Shown here in pieces: positions 46,203 to 58,822 of a stretch of 64,000 nucleotides of DNA (position 1 is its first letter; the number at the start of each line of letters is the position of its first letter). The notes below the pieces were generated by a model that did not search any database, was not told the DNA's origin, and worked only from the letters and a program-made list of their open reading frames with translations. The DNA is taken from NCBI RefSeq assembly GCF_014633365.1, contig NC_068348.1:16634311-16698310 (forward strand), written 5' to 3'. Both the position numbers and the translations under genes were made by a program. The DNA is from Diospyros lotus. Taxonomy: Eukaryota > Streptophyta > Magnoliopsida > Ericales > Ebenaceae.

Positions 46203-47125
46203 CCCTTCGACTTAGTATTGTAACTCACATAAAAAATAAAAAATAAAAAATAAAAAAAAAGAGAGTTTGGAGAAGGTCAAGCTGTGGTAGTGTTTACTGA
46301 GGAATGTGTTGATTCTGTGCATGTTTAAAATTTGTGTGGAGTGTGTAGAGAAACTAACGGAAGCTAAGCAATGACTAAATGCTAGAAATCTTATCCCCCT
46401 ATTGCTATGTCATGCACACTATATCAATCATCCTGTATATATATTTTGCACCTCTCTTCATAGCCTACTCGAATCGGGTGATTAAGTCCGTAGGGGTGTT
46501 TCAACACCTGGTGCCCTAAGGTCATTTGACTTGGGAGTCATCGGTTGAAAACTCGCTACAAGATTCTTCTAGAAAGCTTAATAGGGAGAGGCTTTGCTAA
46601 AAAAAAAAAAATAACAAAAAAAAAGAAAAGAGCAAAGGATGATTGTGCTGACACTTATATTGTGGGAGATGAAGAAAACTAATGGGTTTGACTACTTGGT
46701 AGAAGTTGGAATGTCAAAGCACTCAAAATTAAGGAGAATCTTCACAAACCGAGGTAGCATTATCTCTAGTTAGACCCAACTAGACTAAAAAAAAAGAAGA
46801 AGAAGTAACTGAGAGTAACCATAGGATACCTAGGGATTGAATAAAAGTATTAAGTTTGGGGATGGAGTGCAAGTCATAAGAGGGAAAGGAAAACATGACC
46901 ATTGAAGGGTTGGGTAGCAACAACCTTATGTGTGATAAAGAATCCGACTATGCACACACACACGTCAAGCATGGAATGAGTTCAAAACTATGGTGGAGCA
47001 TTACTTGATAACTCATTGTAAATTTTAAAAGATACCAAAATCTAAGACTAATGGTGAGGCTATCTAACATGTGCGTGAGTGATAATCTTGTTCGAGATGA
47101 TCAAAAGGCTAAGTTTGGGGGTGTT
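46203..47125 (+). other. Athila 3' region, continued after the chromovirus
   Basis: Non-coding. A-rich runs, an AAGTTTGGGGATGG tract at 46851 and a polypurine tract AAGTTTGGGGGTGTT (47111-47125) that abuts the 3' LTR. Confidence 0.7.
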
Positions 47126-48262
47126 TGATCAGTATATTTTGCACTCTTATTTAGTGGTTCAAACTTAGCATTTAAGTATTCAATGAACATGATTGCTACT
47201 CATCTTGGGTTCAATATTGTCAATATAGGTACACATCACATGCAAAGCGGAAATGGAACAAAAAGAAATAATTTTGGTGCATGATAGGAGTTGAAATAAA
47301 ACTTGAAGCTATGGTCAGCTATCAACTTGAAATCAGATGGAGAAAATGAAAGTGGAACAAGAGTGAAAAGTGAAAAACGAAGAAGAAATAGGCTAAGGTA
47401 GAAATCTAGTGGCCTACAGTGGAATGCATACCGCTGTAGGATTGCTATAAAAATTATTTTCTGGAGCTCACAGTCTTACAGTGGAATGCATACCGCTGTA
47501 AGACCGCTTTAGGAATTGTTATCTGGAGCTCACGGGTCTGCAGCAACAAGCATATCGCTGTAGAGTTCTGAACTTCAATTCAAAGCGTAATTTTGGCTCG
47601 TCTCCGTCCAAATCAATGGGAAACGAGAGTTTTCACTGTACATGACTTTAATAACCTAAAAAATACTATAAAAAGACTTATTCTTGAGGGATTTGGGGAG
47701 TTTTGGATAGAGGAGGAGCCGACGGAAGATTGAAGACTATACTCTTGGGTTGTATTTTTCTTTTCTTTATCAAATCTTTGCTATGGATTCCAACTCTTTT
47801 CTTTTTCTTTTGATTGTAAGAATGCATTGCTAAGTGTTTATAGCTAGGGTGAATGATGAAACCTCAACTTTTAATGGTTTGATTTAAAGTTACTCGGATT
47901 GATATTTTTTTATTCATTCGGGTTGATTGTTTGTTATACTCATAATGTCGTTTTGATGCTTGATCACCATTGGAATGTATTTGTGATTTGTATTGCTTTC
48001 GAGAGATTCAATATGGATTAGACATGGTAGCAAACAATGTAGGGTTCTATAATAGGTAGAGATACCGTTATACCCTATGAAATCATTTTGTGATGATCAC
48101 TATGATTGAATGCATGTTTATATGTTCGAAGGTTGCCTAGAGATAATTAATCTCATATATATACATAGAATTGAATAACCATCAAAAAAGACTTTTGGTT
48201 GTAATTTGATTATCGATTTTCAACCTAATATAAGGAATAACAAGATCCGAGTAATGAATAAT
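47126..48262 (+). repeat. Athila 3' LTR, truncated
   Basis: It starts TGATCAGTATATTTTGCACT like the 5' LTR and stays collinear to GAATAATTAAAT at about 48262, where homology stops. The last roughly 250 bp of the LTR are missing. It retains the triple GCATACCGCTGTA repeat at 47410-47565. Confidence 0.85.
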
Positions 48263-48937
48263 TAAATATAACTATTATAAATTTGTGTATGTCATATTAA
48301 TTTGTGAGACTTATTTATTAAACTTATTTGTAAATATAACATTTCCCCTTAGTAAATTTACAAGCAATGCATGATAGCTTACAAATCACGTATGCTAAGT
48401 AAGTATACAAAAAATTATGTGTGAACTTGCCCAAAAAATTTAAACTTTAGTAATAAAAAAGGGTTTCGCTAAATGCACATTTGACTTGCTAAAACTCAAA
48501 CCACTATAATTTTTCACTTACGTTGCACAGAGTGGAGGCATTTTTATGTTTCTGAAATATTTTTGAAACGTTTTTTATTTTTATTTTGAACCCTATTTAT
48601 GCTTAATTTCTTAAAATATATATATTTTCACATTTTCATTTTATATCAGAAACAGTTTTCGTTTCCGTTTCTATTTCCGTGTAACATAGTTTTCCACCAC
48701 CAAACCACTATAATTTATTTAAAAGATAAATTAATAGTGCATCTCTTAAAACTTTTGTATTTTAGTCCGAACACTGAACTTTAATGTTTACCAAATTAGT
48801 CTCTAAACCTTATTTAAAACTAACTTTGACCATTTGAGGAGTATCTTAATTGGTTGATTTTGAAAAGTGTATAATCTAATATAAATGTGTATTTGGATAT
48901 TATCATATAGGAAGTGTTTTAATATGACATATAGATG

Positions 48938-48978
<41 letters not shown>

Positions 48979-49849
48979 ATTTATGCGAGGATCAATGCGG
49001 GTGTTGCGGAGGTTGATGGTAACAAATCGGCGGACAGACTCCGTCCAGCACACGTACTACGTAGTCATTAATGCATCTTTGTTTGCTGTTTTTTTTGACC
49101 AAGCATAAGGAGGAACTCAACTCCATCTCTCAAGACAAAGTACATTACATATTGATTAGATTAAATTAAATGCAGCCACCCTTCAATGCTCCGCTCCTCT
49201 CCTCTCGATTCAAAGAGGTTAAGGATGCAATCATAATCAAAGGCCTGGATTCACCCACCCAACACCTAGGCTAGCTAGCTAGCTGCGTGCAGTGGGATAG
49301 TGCTAGCTGAAAAACAACCACCCAGTAGAGAAGAAGAAGAAGAAGCTCATCATGCTCAAGTCCGGTGCAAGCAGTCGATGTCATGCGGGTAATGAACAAG
49401 TGCGTGTTAGCCATCCATTAAAGGAGCTCTTTATTGTTTTAAGTCCCAATTTGATTTTTGTTTCCTTCGTGAATTGGGCCCTCCCCCACACAAATATAAC
49501 CACAAAATTACAGATTTCCAAGCACAACAAATCACCCATTTCTCATTTCTTGATTCTCTTCCAGGCTAATCTCAACATTTTTAGTAATATTGGGGTCTCC
49601 TAAAAATAATAAATTCTCAAATATTTCTCTAAATTTACAGTTTTTTTTAACAAATCAAACGTCATCCGATGAATTTTTACTTAATTTTTTACACAAGTGT
49701 AGCATTAATCATCCCTCTAGTTAAATACATAAACAAAGTCTCTTCTTGGTTTTTCTAAGTATTTGGCTATCAAAGAGATATACATGCCAAAATTTCTTTA
49801 GCCTTCCAAAACAATAAGTTTCAAACTTATACAAAATTGAAGATAAGGC
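48263..49849. other. AT-rich spacer with a TA/GA microsatellite
   Basis: No recognised gene. A compound (TA)n(GA)n repeat lies at 48939-48979, and GCTAGCTAGCTAGCT at about 49270. A short frame at 49352-49603 (MLKSGASSRCHAGNEQ...) follows a GAAGAAGAAG run. It has no known domain and could be a gene-end relic. Confidence 0.45.
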
Positions 49850-50245
49850 AAAAGCTGATTTTTGGCATATAAACTTAAATACTTTGGTCAATTTTATACA
49901 TGAAGTTTTTTTATGGTCAATTAAATTTATGAATTTATGATTTTGGTCAATTTCATACAAATGAAATTAGGATAAATTACTTCTAGACCCCTTGTGACTT
50001 AAAAATATCGTTGAAGGTTCATATAATTTATATTTTTGCTCTAACATTATTTAGGATGGATCTTTAGAGACATTTTCAAATCATAAGGGTCTAAAGACAA
50101 TTTACCCTAATTTTATTTAAATGAAATGACCAAAATTGCAAATTCATTTATTCAATTGACCACAAAAAAGTTCATGTATCAAGTTGACCATAATGTGTAC
50201 ATGTACAAAAAAATGACCTTCGAGTTAAATATAAAAATTCTCCTT
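49850..50245. repeat. Long inverted repeat (fold-back MITE), about 390 bp
   Basis: The left arm (AAACTTAAATACTTTGGTCAA... through AAATTAGGATAAATTACTTC) is repeated in reverse on the right (GACAATTTACCCTAATTT ... GTTGACCATAATG). The arms are about 180 bp with moderate divergence and a short centre near 50045. It is almost wholly palindromic, with no coding. Edges are approximate. Confidence 0.75.
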
Positions 50246-51052
50246 TGAAGCCCTATTTGGCCTAGATTGGTAGTTTCTAAGAACCCTTTATTTTTATTTT
50301 TTTTCTTCTGCAAAATAAACTCTTCAAACAGATGGAAAATTCCCATTCATCTTTGCTTTCTCCCTTGAAGACCTGCATCAACATCTAGAAAGTCAGATAA
50401 TGAGCAAACAACCTATGAAACACAACAAGAGTTTTTGAAACAATTTTTTGATATGAAGAAATTCAATGATACATGCTTGATAATGATTGTAATAAAGTAA
50501 TTTATCAACAAAAACTCCCTAATAGAGGAGATAGTTTTCTATCACCAAATCCATGTGCTTCCAAGCCCAAGCTAGTAATTTTAAAACTTGAAGTCGCACA
50601 TGTAATATTTTACGATATATTTGCATATACAGTGAAACCTATTTTAGCTTCCACTTCCAACGCAACCGTTAAAGTTCAAAGTTTAGCAATAGGAAAAGAT
50701 CTAAAAAGGAATAACAAAATAAATCAAAACAAGTTGCCTATATATATGTTTTATTAGATAAAATTCGACCAATTGAGAGGATAAAATATGTTAATATTTT
50801 ATTAAGCTATCAAATGATCTAGGTATTATAGCAAAGTGACTAAGGATGTCACTAAAGATCATGGTCATTTGACTCTTACTTTTGATCGACTTGATGTAAG
50901 TGAACTTATACTCAAGCATTATTATGTTCTTAATATTCATTAATTCTTTTTCTTTTCTTTCGTTCATCATTTTTGTTTTGGTTTTCAAGTATGCGAATAA
51001 TAACTTAAATTGTTTCTTTTATAGATGAGATTAGATATTGCTGATGTTAGGT
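50246..51052. other. AT-rich spacer
   Basis: No gene recognised. A 94-codon frame at 50473-50757 has no known domain and looks like chance or a decayed fragment. Confidence 0.4.
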
Positions 51053-51265
51053 TTGTCAAAATATGGCACCTCACACCCAAGAGGGGGGTCAATTGGGTAT
51101 TTTAAAAGTTACTTGAGATGTCAAAATCTTTGCTTCCAAAATGTGGAAGAAATGCCGTGAAACAGAAGTGTATAGTGGAGTTTGCAAAGCATGAAAGAAA
51201 TGAAGTTAGAAAGATACAAATGACATAAGATATTTATAGTGGTTCAGCTCAATTAACTCTTAGAG
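51053..51265 (-). repeat. Copia LTR fragment, inverted
   Basis: TGTCAAAATATGGCACCTCACACCC followed by GAGGGGGGTCAATTGGG matches, in the same order, the inverted LTR ends at 1059 and 18588. Only about 200 bp is recognisable before it fades into AT-rich sequence. Confidence 0.5.
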
Positions 51266-52566
51266 TTAGTGTTCTAATATTAAATTTAGATGATGTCTAG
51301 CATATATAAATTGGAACTAATGATGTATATCTTGCAAATTTAATAAAATATATTTACATATATTATGGTCATATTTTCATTTAGATCTCTCTAATTTATA
51401 TATGAATGCGTCCTTAAATTTTTAAATAAATATCTTATTCTTAAGCTGTTAAGAATATGTGACAAAGATACTTAAGTTTAAGATTTCTTAAAATATTCCA
51501 AATCCTTAGATTTCTCATAAGGGAAATATGATTAATCAATTATGGACTACCACATAGGCTATTATCTTTGATTAGTATGAGATGTTAATGATAAAGAATG
51601 GTGAGTCACATGTTATAATTCATCAAATGAAAAATAATAGACATATAGGTAGATATTAGTTGAACATCTGTTGAATGTGATGCAAATAACAAATCACATG
51701 TGTAATACCCAGTATTCAATATTAAGAGTATTTTCAAAAATTACGAGATCAAAATGGTATTCACTATAGATTCAGGCTTACAAGTAATATTCAAAACGTA
51801 AACGAAAGGTGAGGGACTATGTCAAAGCAAGTCAATAAAGATAAAATTGCACAAATAAATGATATTTGACAAAACCAAGAGATTAGCAAAAGTTTGAGGT
51901 CGAAAACACGTAGTTTGGGGCATCCAGGCAAAAGCACAAATTTTGTAAACTGCCCGAGAGAGGTCGAAATGACAAATTTTTCAAAAGTTCTTGAGGGAAA
52001 TGAGAAGTTTAGAACTTGTGGGTAGTCAAGGAATTAACGAGAAGTCTAGGGGTATCAAGGATTGGGAGGAAATGCAATTGGAAGTTTCTTGGGGGCTAAA
52101 GTGCAAAAAAAATAAAAGTTTCATAGTGGGAAACCGACCGGCCGCACTGTGGTCGCCGGCCAGCCACCTAGATGATAGTAAAGCAAGATCGCTATGGGGT
52201 AAGCAGCGTAGTTCAAAAATTTTGAATCTTACCCCGATCCCAGTGATTGGATCAACGTCGAAATTAAATCATTCACATACAAATAAATAAATCTAACCTT
52301 TAGATTATCGAGTCGTTCACGGATTCGAGCCGTCCAAGCTTCTGGCCTCTAACTCGTGAAACGCAGTACGTGTCCGTTGGCAAGGAGAGCGGAATAGGAG
52401 TGCTAGCTCCTTCTCCTTTTCACGGCTTATGTATGGACCGAAAAGAACATCCACGTTTCAAATTGATGCCAAAAAGAAACGGGGAAGAATGAATGGCAAT
52501 GTGTTTTTCAACTCTTGAAAAACGACACCAAAACTCACTACTATTTTGGGCAACCTATAAAGGGAT

Positions 52567-52577
52567 ATTTATATAGA
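52567..52577 (-). promoter_or_regulatory. LTR TATA box
   Basis: CTATATAAATA on the minus strand is consistent with the orientation of the nested copia LTR. Confidence 0.4.
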
Positions 52578-52744
52578 AATATCCTAGGGTTTCTAAAACC
52601 CTAATGGATTGGGCTAGTCCATTAATTCTAATTTAATTAGAATCTTAAGTGGGCTTATTCTAGCCCAACTAGAAATATAATTAAATGGCCCAAATCCTTT
52701 TACAGGTTTAAATAAAATATTTTGGGTCAAATCTAATTTAAGCC

Positions 52745-52940
52745 CAAATATAATATTTAATATTTAGCCCAAATCTAATTTGGTCCAAATATAATATTTA
52801 ATATTTAGCCCAAATCCAATTTAGTCCAAATATAATATTTATTTTAATATTTGGCTCAAATCCAATTTAGTCCAAATATAATATTTAATTTAATATTTGG
52901 CCCAAATATAATTTAGTCCAAATATTAACTTAAGCTCAAA
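52745..52940. repeat. Tandem repeat, about 4 x 53 bp
   Basis: Units contain TTTAGCCCAAATCCAATTTA followed by GTCCAAATATAATATTTA. They are slightly variable in length and AT-rich. Confidence 0.8.
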
Positions 52941-55900
52941 TATATTTTATTTCCTATTTGCCACTCCAACAAATAGAAAATTATTAAATTAGAAACTCCT
53001 TCCTAATTTAATCAATTGCCATTTTAGGAAACTCTTTCCATTATGACAACTCCTCATCATATTGACGTCATTACGTCTATTTGTTCTTTTTCCGTGAGAA
53101 CCTACGACGGCACAACTTATTGCCGAAGTGTCCCACTTAACCATACGTCCACTCTCCTGGTTTAAGCCAAGGACCGTGCCTATTGCGTATAACTCATTAG
53201 GCTTTCGAATATGTTGGCAATGTGTCGGTACAAACACATAAGACAAGATTAGCCTCTAGCAAGGCATCATGCCTACCCAATTATTCAGAAGGATTCATAA
53301 TCCGCAAATAACCTTTCACGAGGATGGTTACCGTGTAATTCGATCCTCTCGTTAATGTATCCTATGTGATCTCAAGTATGGCGATGTGTTGCTTAATAAC
53401 GATCACATGAGTTTTCTTCGGTCTTCCAGATATCTTCACTTAATAGAAAGTGAATCAATAACTCCTTATTGATCTCTTTCACCATGGCCATGGATTTAAA
53501 GTGAATATCCACCGAAGGCACCTTAGATACATCATCCTTTATCAAGAGATAGACGAGTCTCATCTTGGCTATGCACCCATTTCCATAAGCCTCACGATAT
53601 ATCCAATGATCGCCCACGTGTAGCCTTTGTCTAGGCCCATCGAAACGATGTCAAACTATACCGGTCTTCTTATGAGATGACCGTGACAACCTCAAGTCCA
53701 AGGATTAGTTACACCCACCTTGTATGAGAATACCATCAACATATAACCAAAATAGATTCTCATGACGAGTCATGTTTAGTGACACGTTCTCCAACATTGG
53801 TCACCTATGTACTTGTCTAGACGTCCCTATGTCTATGGGTGTGAGACCCCCATTGCTATCACATAGCAAAAACATAGCACATACAAGTCTTACCACAATT
53901 GTCAATGTTCATTCTTGACATTGCTATGACTTGGGACGTTTAATAATGTCTAGAAACTATGATGCATCATCTCACATCTTTATAGATTAATCACATTATA
54001 CATCATATGGACTTCTATCTAGTTTCATTTGGTTATTATAATAATAACAAGAAACTAATAGAATGATTTCTTGTGAATTTAAACAACTCCTTATTCAAAT
54101 AATAAACATGATTACAATTGTCAGTGTACAATTTGCCCAATCTGATTGGGTCTAGAGCACCTACACTAACACTGGAGGCGTTAGGAAGGTCGCCTGGAGG
54201 TTCTAGAGTGGCCTCTAGGTGATGATGAGGCAATTTGTGGTCACCATTGGCCAGAAAATGGCAAGATGTGATCGGTTTTAATGGCGAATGGGATTTTCGA
54301 TTTGACCAAATTTTTTTAAGGCTTTAGCTCGTGATTTAGGGCTAGTTGAATCATTTGGAGGCTAGATTTGGGCTTAAGGGATAAGAACGAGCAAGATATG
54401 GTGGGGAATTGGGTCGATAACGAGTAAATAGCTCAACCGAGGCCGAGGGTTTCAAAAGAAATCGAGAGAAATTCAGGGCGTTTTGGGCTGAATCGAGATT
54501 CGGGGATAAGGGGATTTTGTTCTTTGAGTTGTAAGGATACTTTCTGAAAATTTTGGAGGCATTTGGTGTAAAGGAAATGGGGTTTCAACGAGTTGGCCGG
54601 AAAATCGGGCTTGTTGGAGCCGCAACCTGTAATTGGGTTTTAAACCCTCTTTTGGTGACTGTTTCGGCCATTTGAAGGCACCATCGAGGTCGCCTTGAGG
54701 AGAGCTTCAAGGCCCTGCCATCGTTTTAACCAAAGGATGTCGTTGGAAACCCGCTATAGTCGGAGAAGACGACCGGAACCGGCTGCGCGTAGGCTCCACT
54801 CGCCGAGACCTTAGGTGGTGCGTGAGGTAGGTTTTGCTTCTAAAATTAATTTTTTAATTTTGACAAAATTATTTTAGGAATTTTTATGGAAAAATATTTG
54901 GTGAAATTTGATGTTAGGTATTTTTTATGAATTTTTGAAGGCAATGAAGGTTTAAAAATAAAGAAAAATAGAGAAAATTAAGGAAAAATAAAAATATTAA
55001 TTCCTAAGGTCTTAATGGTAAATAGGAGACGATTGGGTTGTTGGAAGGATGGATAGCACGATTTTAGAGGTGTGGCACATTTTTTGAGGTGAAAACTGAT
55101 CTTTTCTAAATTGAGGTGAGTGGTCTGATTCTAGTCTTACCTTTGCTTGGAAGTGCCTTGGTGTGCGTGTAGTGAGTTTAGGTGAGTGGTTTTACCTTCC
55201 CGAGCTTAGGTTACATGTATTGAACCTGTTCCAACGAGCGATTATACCCTCCTGAACTTGGGATAATATGCACCGGTGTTTCATTTATGTACTTGTGGAA
55301 TTATTTGCATATTGAACATGTGGTATATTGCATCAATTGTTTTTACTTATAAAAGAGTCGGTGCATGGCGTGTGGTTTTCATATCATCGGGGTGTCGATT
55401 TCGTGTCATGTTATGTTTGTGTGGGATGGGATGGGGTCTTCTTGAGAATAGGGCAAGGTTAATACTGGTGATCGAGTGACACGGTAGGGCACTCAAGGAT
55501 TAAGTATGTTGCAGCAAAGTCAACCCCAACGGTGTGTGGAATGAATTTTCCACAGGAGGTTGAGTATATCAGGGAGATTTCTCAAGTTAGACATGTTGCA
55601 TGTTGTTTTGTCTATATATGCCATGCTTGTATGTCTTTCGTGCATTATGTAAACTGTTTCATGCCATCACTTAGATATTTTATCATCTAACCTGGGTTAT
55701 GCCCCTGGAACATTCATTGTTCCAACTAGGGATTGCTGCGTGGTCGAGGACATGGCCGGCGAGGCCAACGATGTTTAGTTGATAGTCGTTGTACCATTTT
55801 GGAAGCGTTAGTACTTATTTTGATATATGTATGAACGGTCGCATGATAGTGTTGTAATCATTTTTGTAACGTTGTAATATGTATTTCGGTGTAGGAACAC

Positions 55901-56251
55901 CTTGTATGAAACTCGTGGTAGGCCACGATATCTTGATGTTACTTAATCCGTTGTGTTATACAATGTCTCGTTTATTTTAAGATTATTGATCTTGTTAGTT
56001 AAACGGGCAAGACTGGGGTTCTCGAGATTTATATCTGCATGTGAAGATTGTTCTTAAAACCATCGAGGGCGCCAGCCATTGTATGTGACGGGTGTTGTAT
56101 CTGCATGTGAAGATTGTTCTTAGGGCACCACACATGAAGGACTTGGAAAAAAAAATTCCTGGGGATTCTCTTATAGTGGCACACTCGGCGAGGCAGGGTG
56201 TTATAACATGGCTAAGAGGATTAATGATCTGTTATAGGCTTCGACTGTGTT

Positions 56252-57672
56252 TGTAACACTCCACTTTCCTGAGCATGTTACAACTTAAGAAATTTCTGTC
56301 TATATTTTTTTTTTCTAACAAAACAAACTCATCATAATACAAACTTCCAAAATTTCCCATCTACCTAACTAGCATGAAAATCATCATACATCATATATGC
56401 TAGACTAGGTATTTCATCATTAGCAGAAGCAAAAATCAAACCTAACATTAACATTTTCCATAAATCAAATCATGCATCATTGACTTTCAAAACGTTCAGA
56501 ATTCCAAGTAGCAGAAACTTAAATACATAAATTTCATAATCATAAAACATTATGCATTTGCTAAGTGCCGTCACATGCCTCTTCCTCTGGAAAGTTCAAA
56601 TATTTCAAGGGCATAACCCAAGTTAGATTATGAATTATCTAAGTAAGGGTTGAATTAACATATTTAATGCATGGATGCATAATGCAAAATGTTCTCATTC
56701 CTTTCATTTGAACCGACCATACCTTAATGTTACTCCCCATTTTTATGACCTTTTTACAGGGCCAAGGTGTGTGGGTGCACCCTTAGTAGAGCAACGGTGC
56801 CGACCCGTACTCTCAAACATATGCGATGCATGATCAATAATATCATTGTGAGCATATGCATATTTCATCATCATGACATGTAAATGCAATCTACATGATA
56901 TATAGCATAACTAAGCATGTCAACATGATTAAACCATTTACATAAAATCGGGTTTAGGGTAAAACCACTTACAAGTCATAACCATTTGCATGAAACAAAA
57001 TCTAGTTTTGGTAGAACCACTCACAACGATGGCCGGAGGCTAGTCGGTGATGGCAATGATGGTCGGCGGTGGCCATGGTTGTTTTTTTTTTTTTTAAGAT
57101 TTTGCACTTTAACCCCTTTTTTCTTCTAATTCCATTTTTGCCCCTGATTGAAGTCCCTAAGCTTTAATGCCTTACCACTTGAACCCTTAAGTTCCATTCT
57201 CTTCATTTTGTCCCATCAAGTTTGAAAAAAATATCATTTTTAGCATCTTTCCAACCAGAATTAAAATTTACACTTAGGCCCGACAATATGCAAAAATTAC
57301 GTTTTAATCATGAATTCCTTTGTTTTACCCCGAACCCACTTTAGGGTTGTTCCTTATGCAAAACTTAACTCTTACCAGGGTTTTGTCGCCTTTTTGTAAA
57401 TCTCTTACGATGATTCAATTTTATAAGTTACTTTGTAGTTGTACCGAAAACAGTCTCCGAGTTGATTTATGTCGGCGTCAAAAATCCTCTCTCGAAATAC
57501 TTGCCAATGATATTCCTTTCTTTTTAGGCATTTACATTCTGGGGTATTCCCTTCCATTGATTCGACTATTTGAGATCTTTAAATTATCTCCTAGTCTCCT
57601 CTTAACATTACGAAATACGCAATATTTCACATAATAAAGATGTATTCATTTATTTTGACTCGGGGTATTACA
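56252..57672 (-). mobile_element. Solo LTR, Ty3/gypsy type, inverted
   Basis: The plus strand reads TGTAACACTCC...CGGGGTATTACA, with flanks GTGTT (56247-56251) and GTGCT (57673-57677), a 4/5 TSD. It is 1421 bp long. It belongs to the same family as the LTR fragment at 23278-24309. The double stem-loop motif is at 56586-56648. There is no coding. Confidence 0.8.
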
Positions 57673-58810
57673 GTGCTATTGGTCCTCAAATTGGAGGTAA
57701 CACAGTTTTCTTGTATGTTGGTGTCAAAGATTTGTCGTTATGCAAAACCACTCGAATATAAGGTGAGACTGTGCTCTATGCAGTCTTTATACAGTAATGT
57801 ATAGAAGCAAGTGATTGCTAATAGGATCCATTAACCTCCGATGTGAGGCGAATATCTTATGTGATCAGTTATGGTTTGTGATTGTTTAAACCCTAGTCAG
57901 GGTGCACATGACCGAAAATGAGTTTTCAATGTTAAAAAGAGTTTTGAAGTGTCATCTCAATCACACAAGGTTAGATCTTGGCATAGCTATCGAGTCTTGT
58001 GAGTTTAATCGGTCCATAGCTCTCACTTAATCGGGATGTTATTTAATGGAATGATTATAGCACATGGTAATCGAATACCCTAATAGACTCACTTGAAGTT
58101 ATGACTTCATTACTGATAAGATCTTCCGGACATAATGCTAGTTTTCACTCAAGACTTCTTGGGATACACTGAGAAGATGGAGATATCCTTATTGTAGATT
58201 GAACCATTTGATCAACGTCAAAGTTGTTGATGTGTCCCGATTGCTATTCAATAGTGAATCTAAAAGGTCACACGTAAATCTGAGTTTGGCATTAGATTAG
58301 TGATGCACTACTGTGATGTGTCCTTAATCGTCATTAAGGGTTAATGATATAGGACACAGTTAAGAGTTAAGAAAATTGGTTTAATCAATAGGAGCAAACA
58401 TTAAGAGTTAATGAGCATGCCATTTAAGAGTTAATAGGGGTCTTGGTTCCATTAAGAGTTAATGGAAGGATTATTAAATGTTAATGGCGATCCTAGATGA
58501 AATTAAGTGAAAATTGAGACAAGACAATATAGGCGGTCGACCCATCTCAAAGACAGTCGACCGTTCCTTGTTGAATTACTTTGAATCGGTCAACCGTTTC
58601 CCATAATTGTTGACCATTTCTATCAATGGGATTTAAAATTGGGTACGTTCTCTTGTCATTTACTACAACAAAGCAATTAATGTTCCATTACAACTTTTAG
58701 GTTGATGACAAGAAAGGAAAGATAACATGCAAAAGGCATGCCACTCTCCATCTCTTATTTAGTTGGTTTTGACTAATTTTAACAAAAATGAGGAAATGTC
58801 TTTGAGACAT

Positions 58811-58822
58811 AAATATATATAA
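58811..58822 (+). promoter_or_regulatory. LTR TATA box
   Basis: AAATATATATAAGG is followed by a CT-rich leader. It probably marks U3/R of the interrupted LTR unit. Confidence 0.45.

Larger units (their letters stand above)
34843..48262 (+). mobile_element. Athila-like Ty3/gypsy element lacking RT, RNase H and integrase
   Basis: A 5' LTR (34843-36243), primer site (36250), gag and protease are followed directly by Athila-type post-polymerase sequence, several AAGTTTGGGGG polypurine-like tracts and a truncated 3' LTR (47126-48262). Sequence after protease resembles the first residues of RT, then jumps near 38922 to post-integrase sequence, so the polymerase was deleted. A chromovirus is inserted at 40350. 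The 5' flank is CTAAG; the matching 3' flank is lost. Confidence 0.85.
52173..54171 (-). mobile_element. Nested copia solo LTR, inverted
   Basis: The plus strand reads TGATAGTAAAGC...GCACCTACACTAACA, so the LTR on the minus strand starts TGTTAGTGTAGGTGC, a familiar copia LTR start. The TSD is CTAGA/CTGGA (52168-52172, 54172-54176; 4 of 5). It is 1999 bp long. A minus-strand TATA box (CTATATAAAT) lies near 52567-52577. A tandem repeat of about 53 bp (CCAAATATAATATTTAATAT) fills 52745-52940. Confidence 0.75.
51701..56205 (+). mobile_element. Solo LTR, Ty3/gypsy type, carrying a nested copia LTR
   Basis: The ends are TGTAATACCC and GGGTGTTATA (last C changed), with the perfect TSD ACATG (51696-51700, 56206-56210). 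Removing the insert at 52173-54171 leaves about 2.5 kb. The double stem-loop motif is at 55667-55735. There is no gag or pol. Confidence 0.8.
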
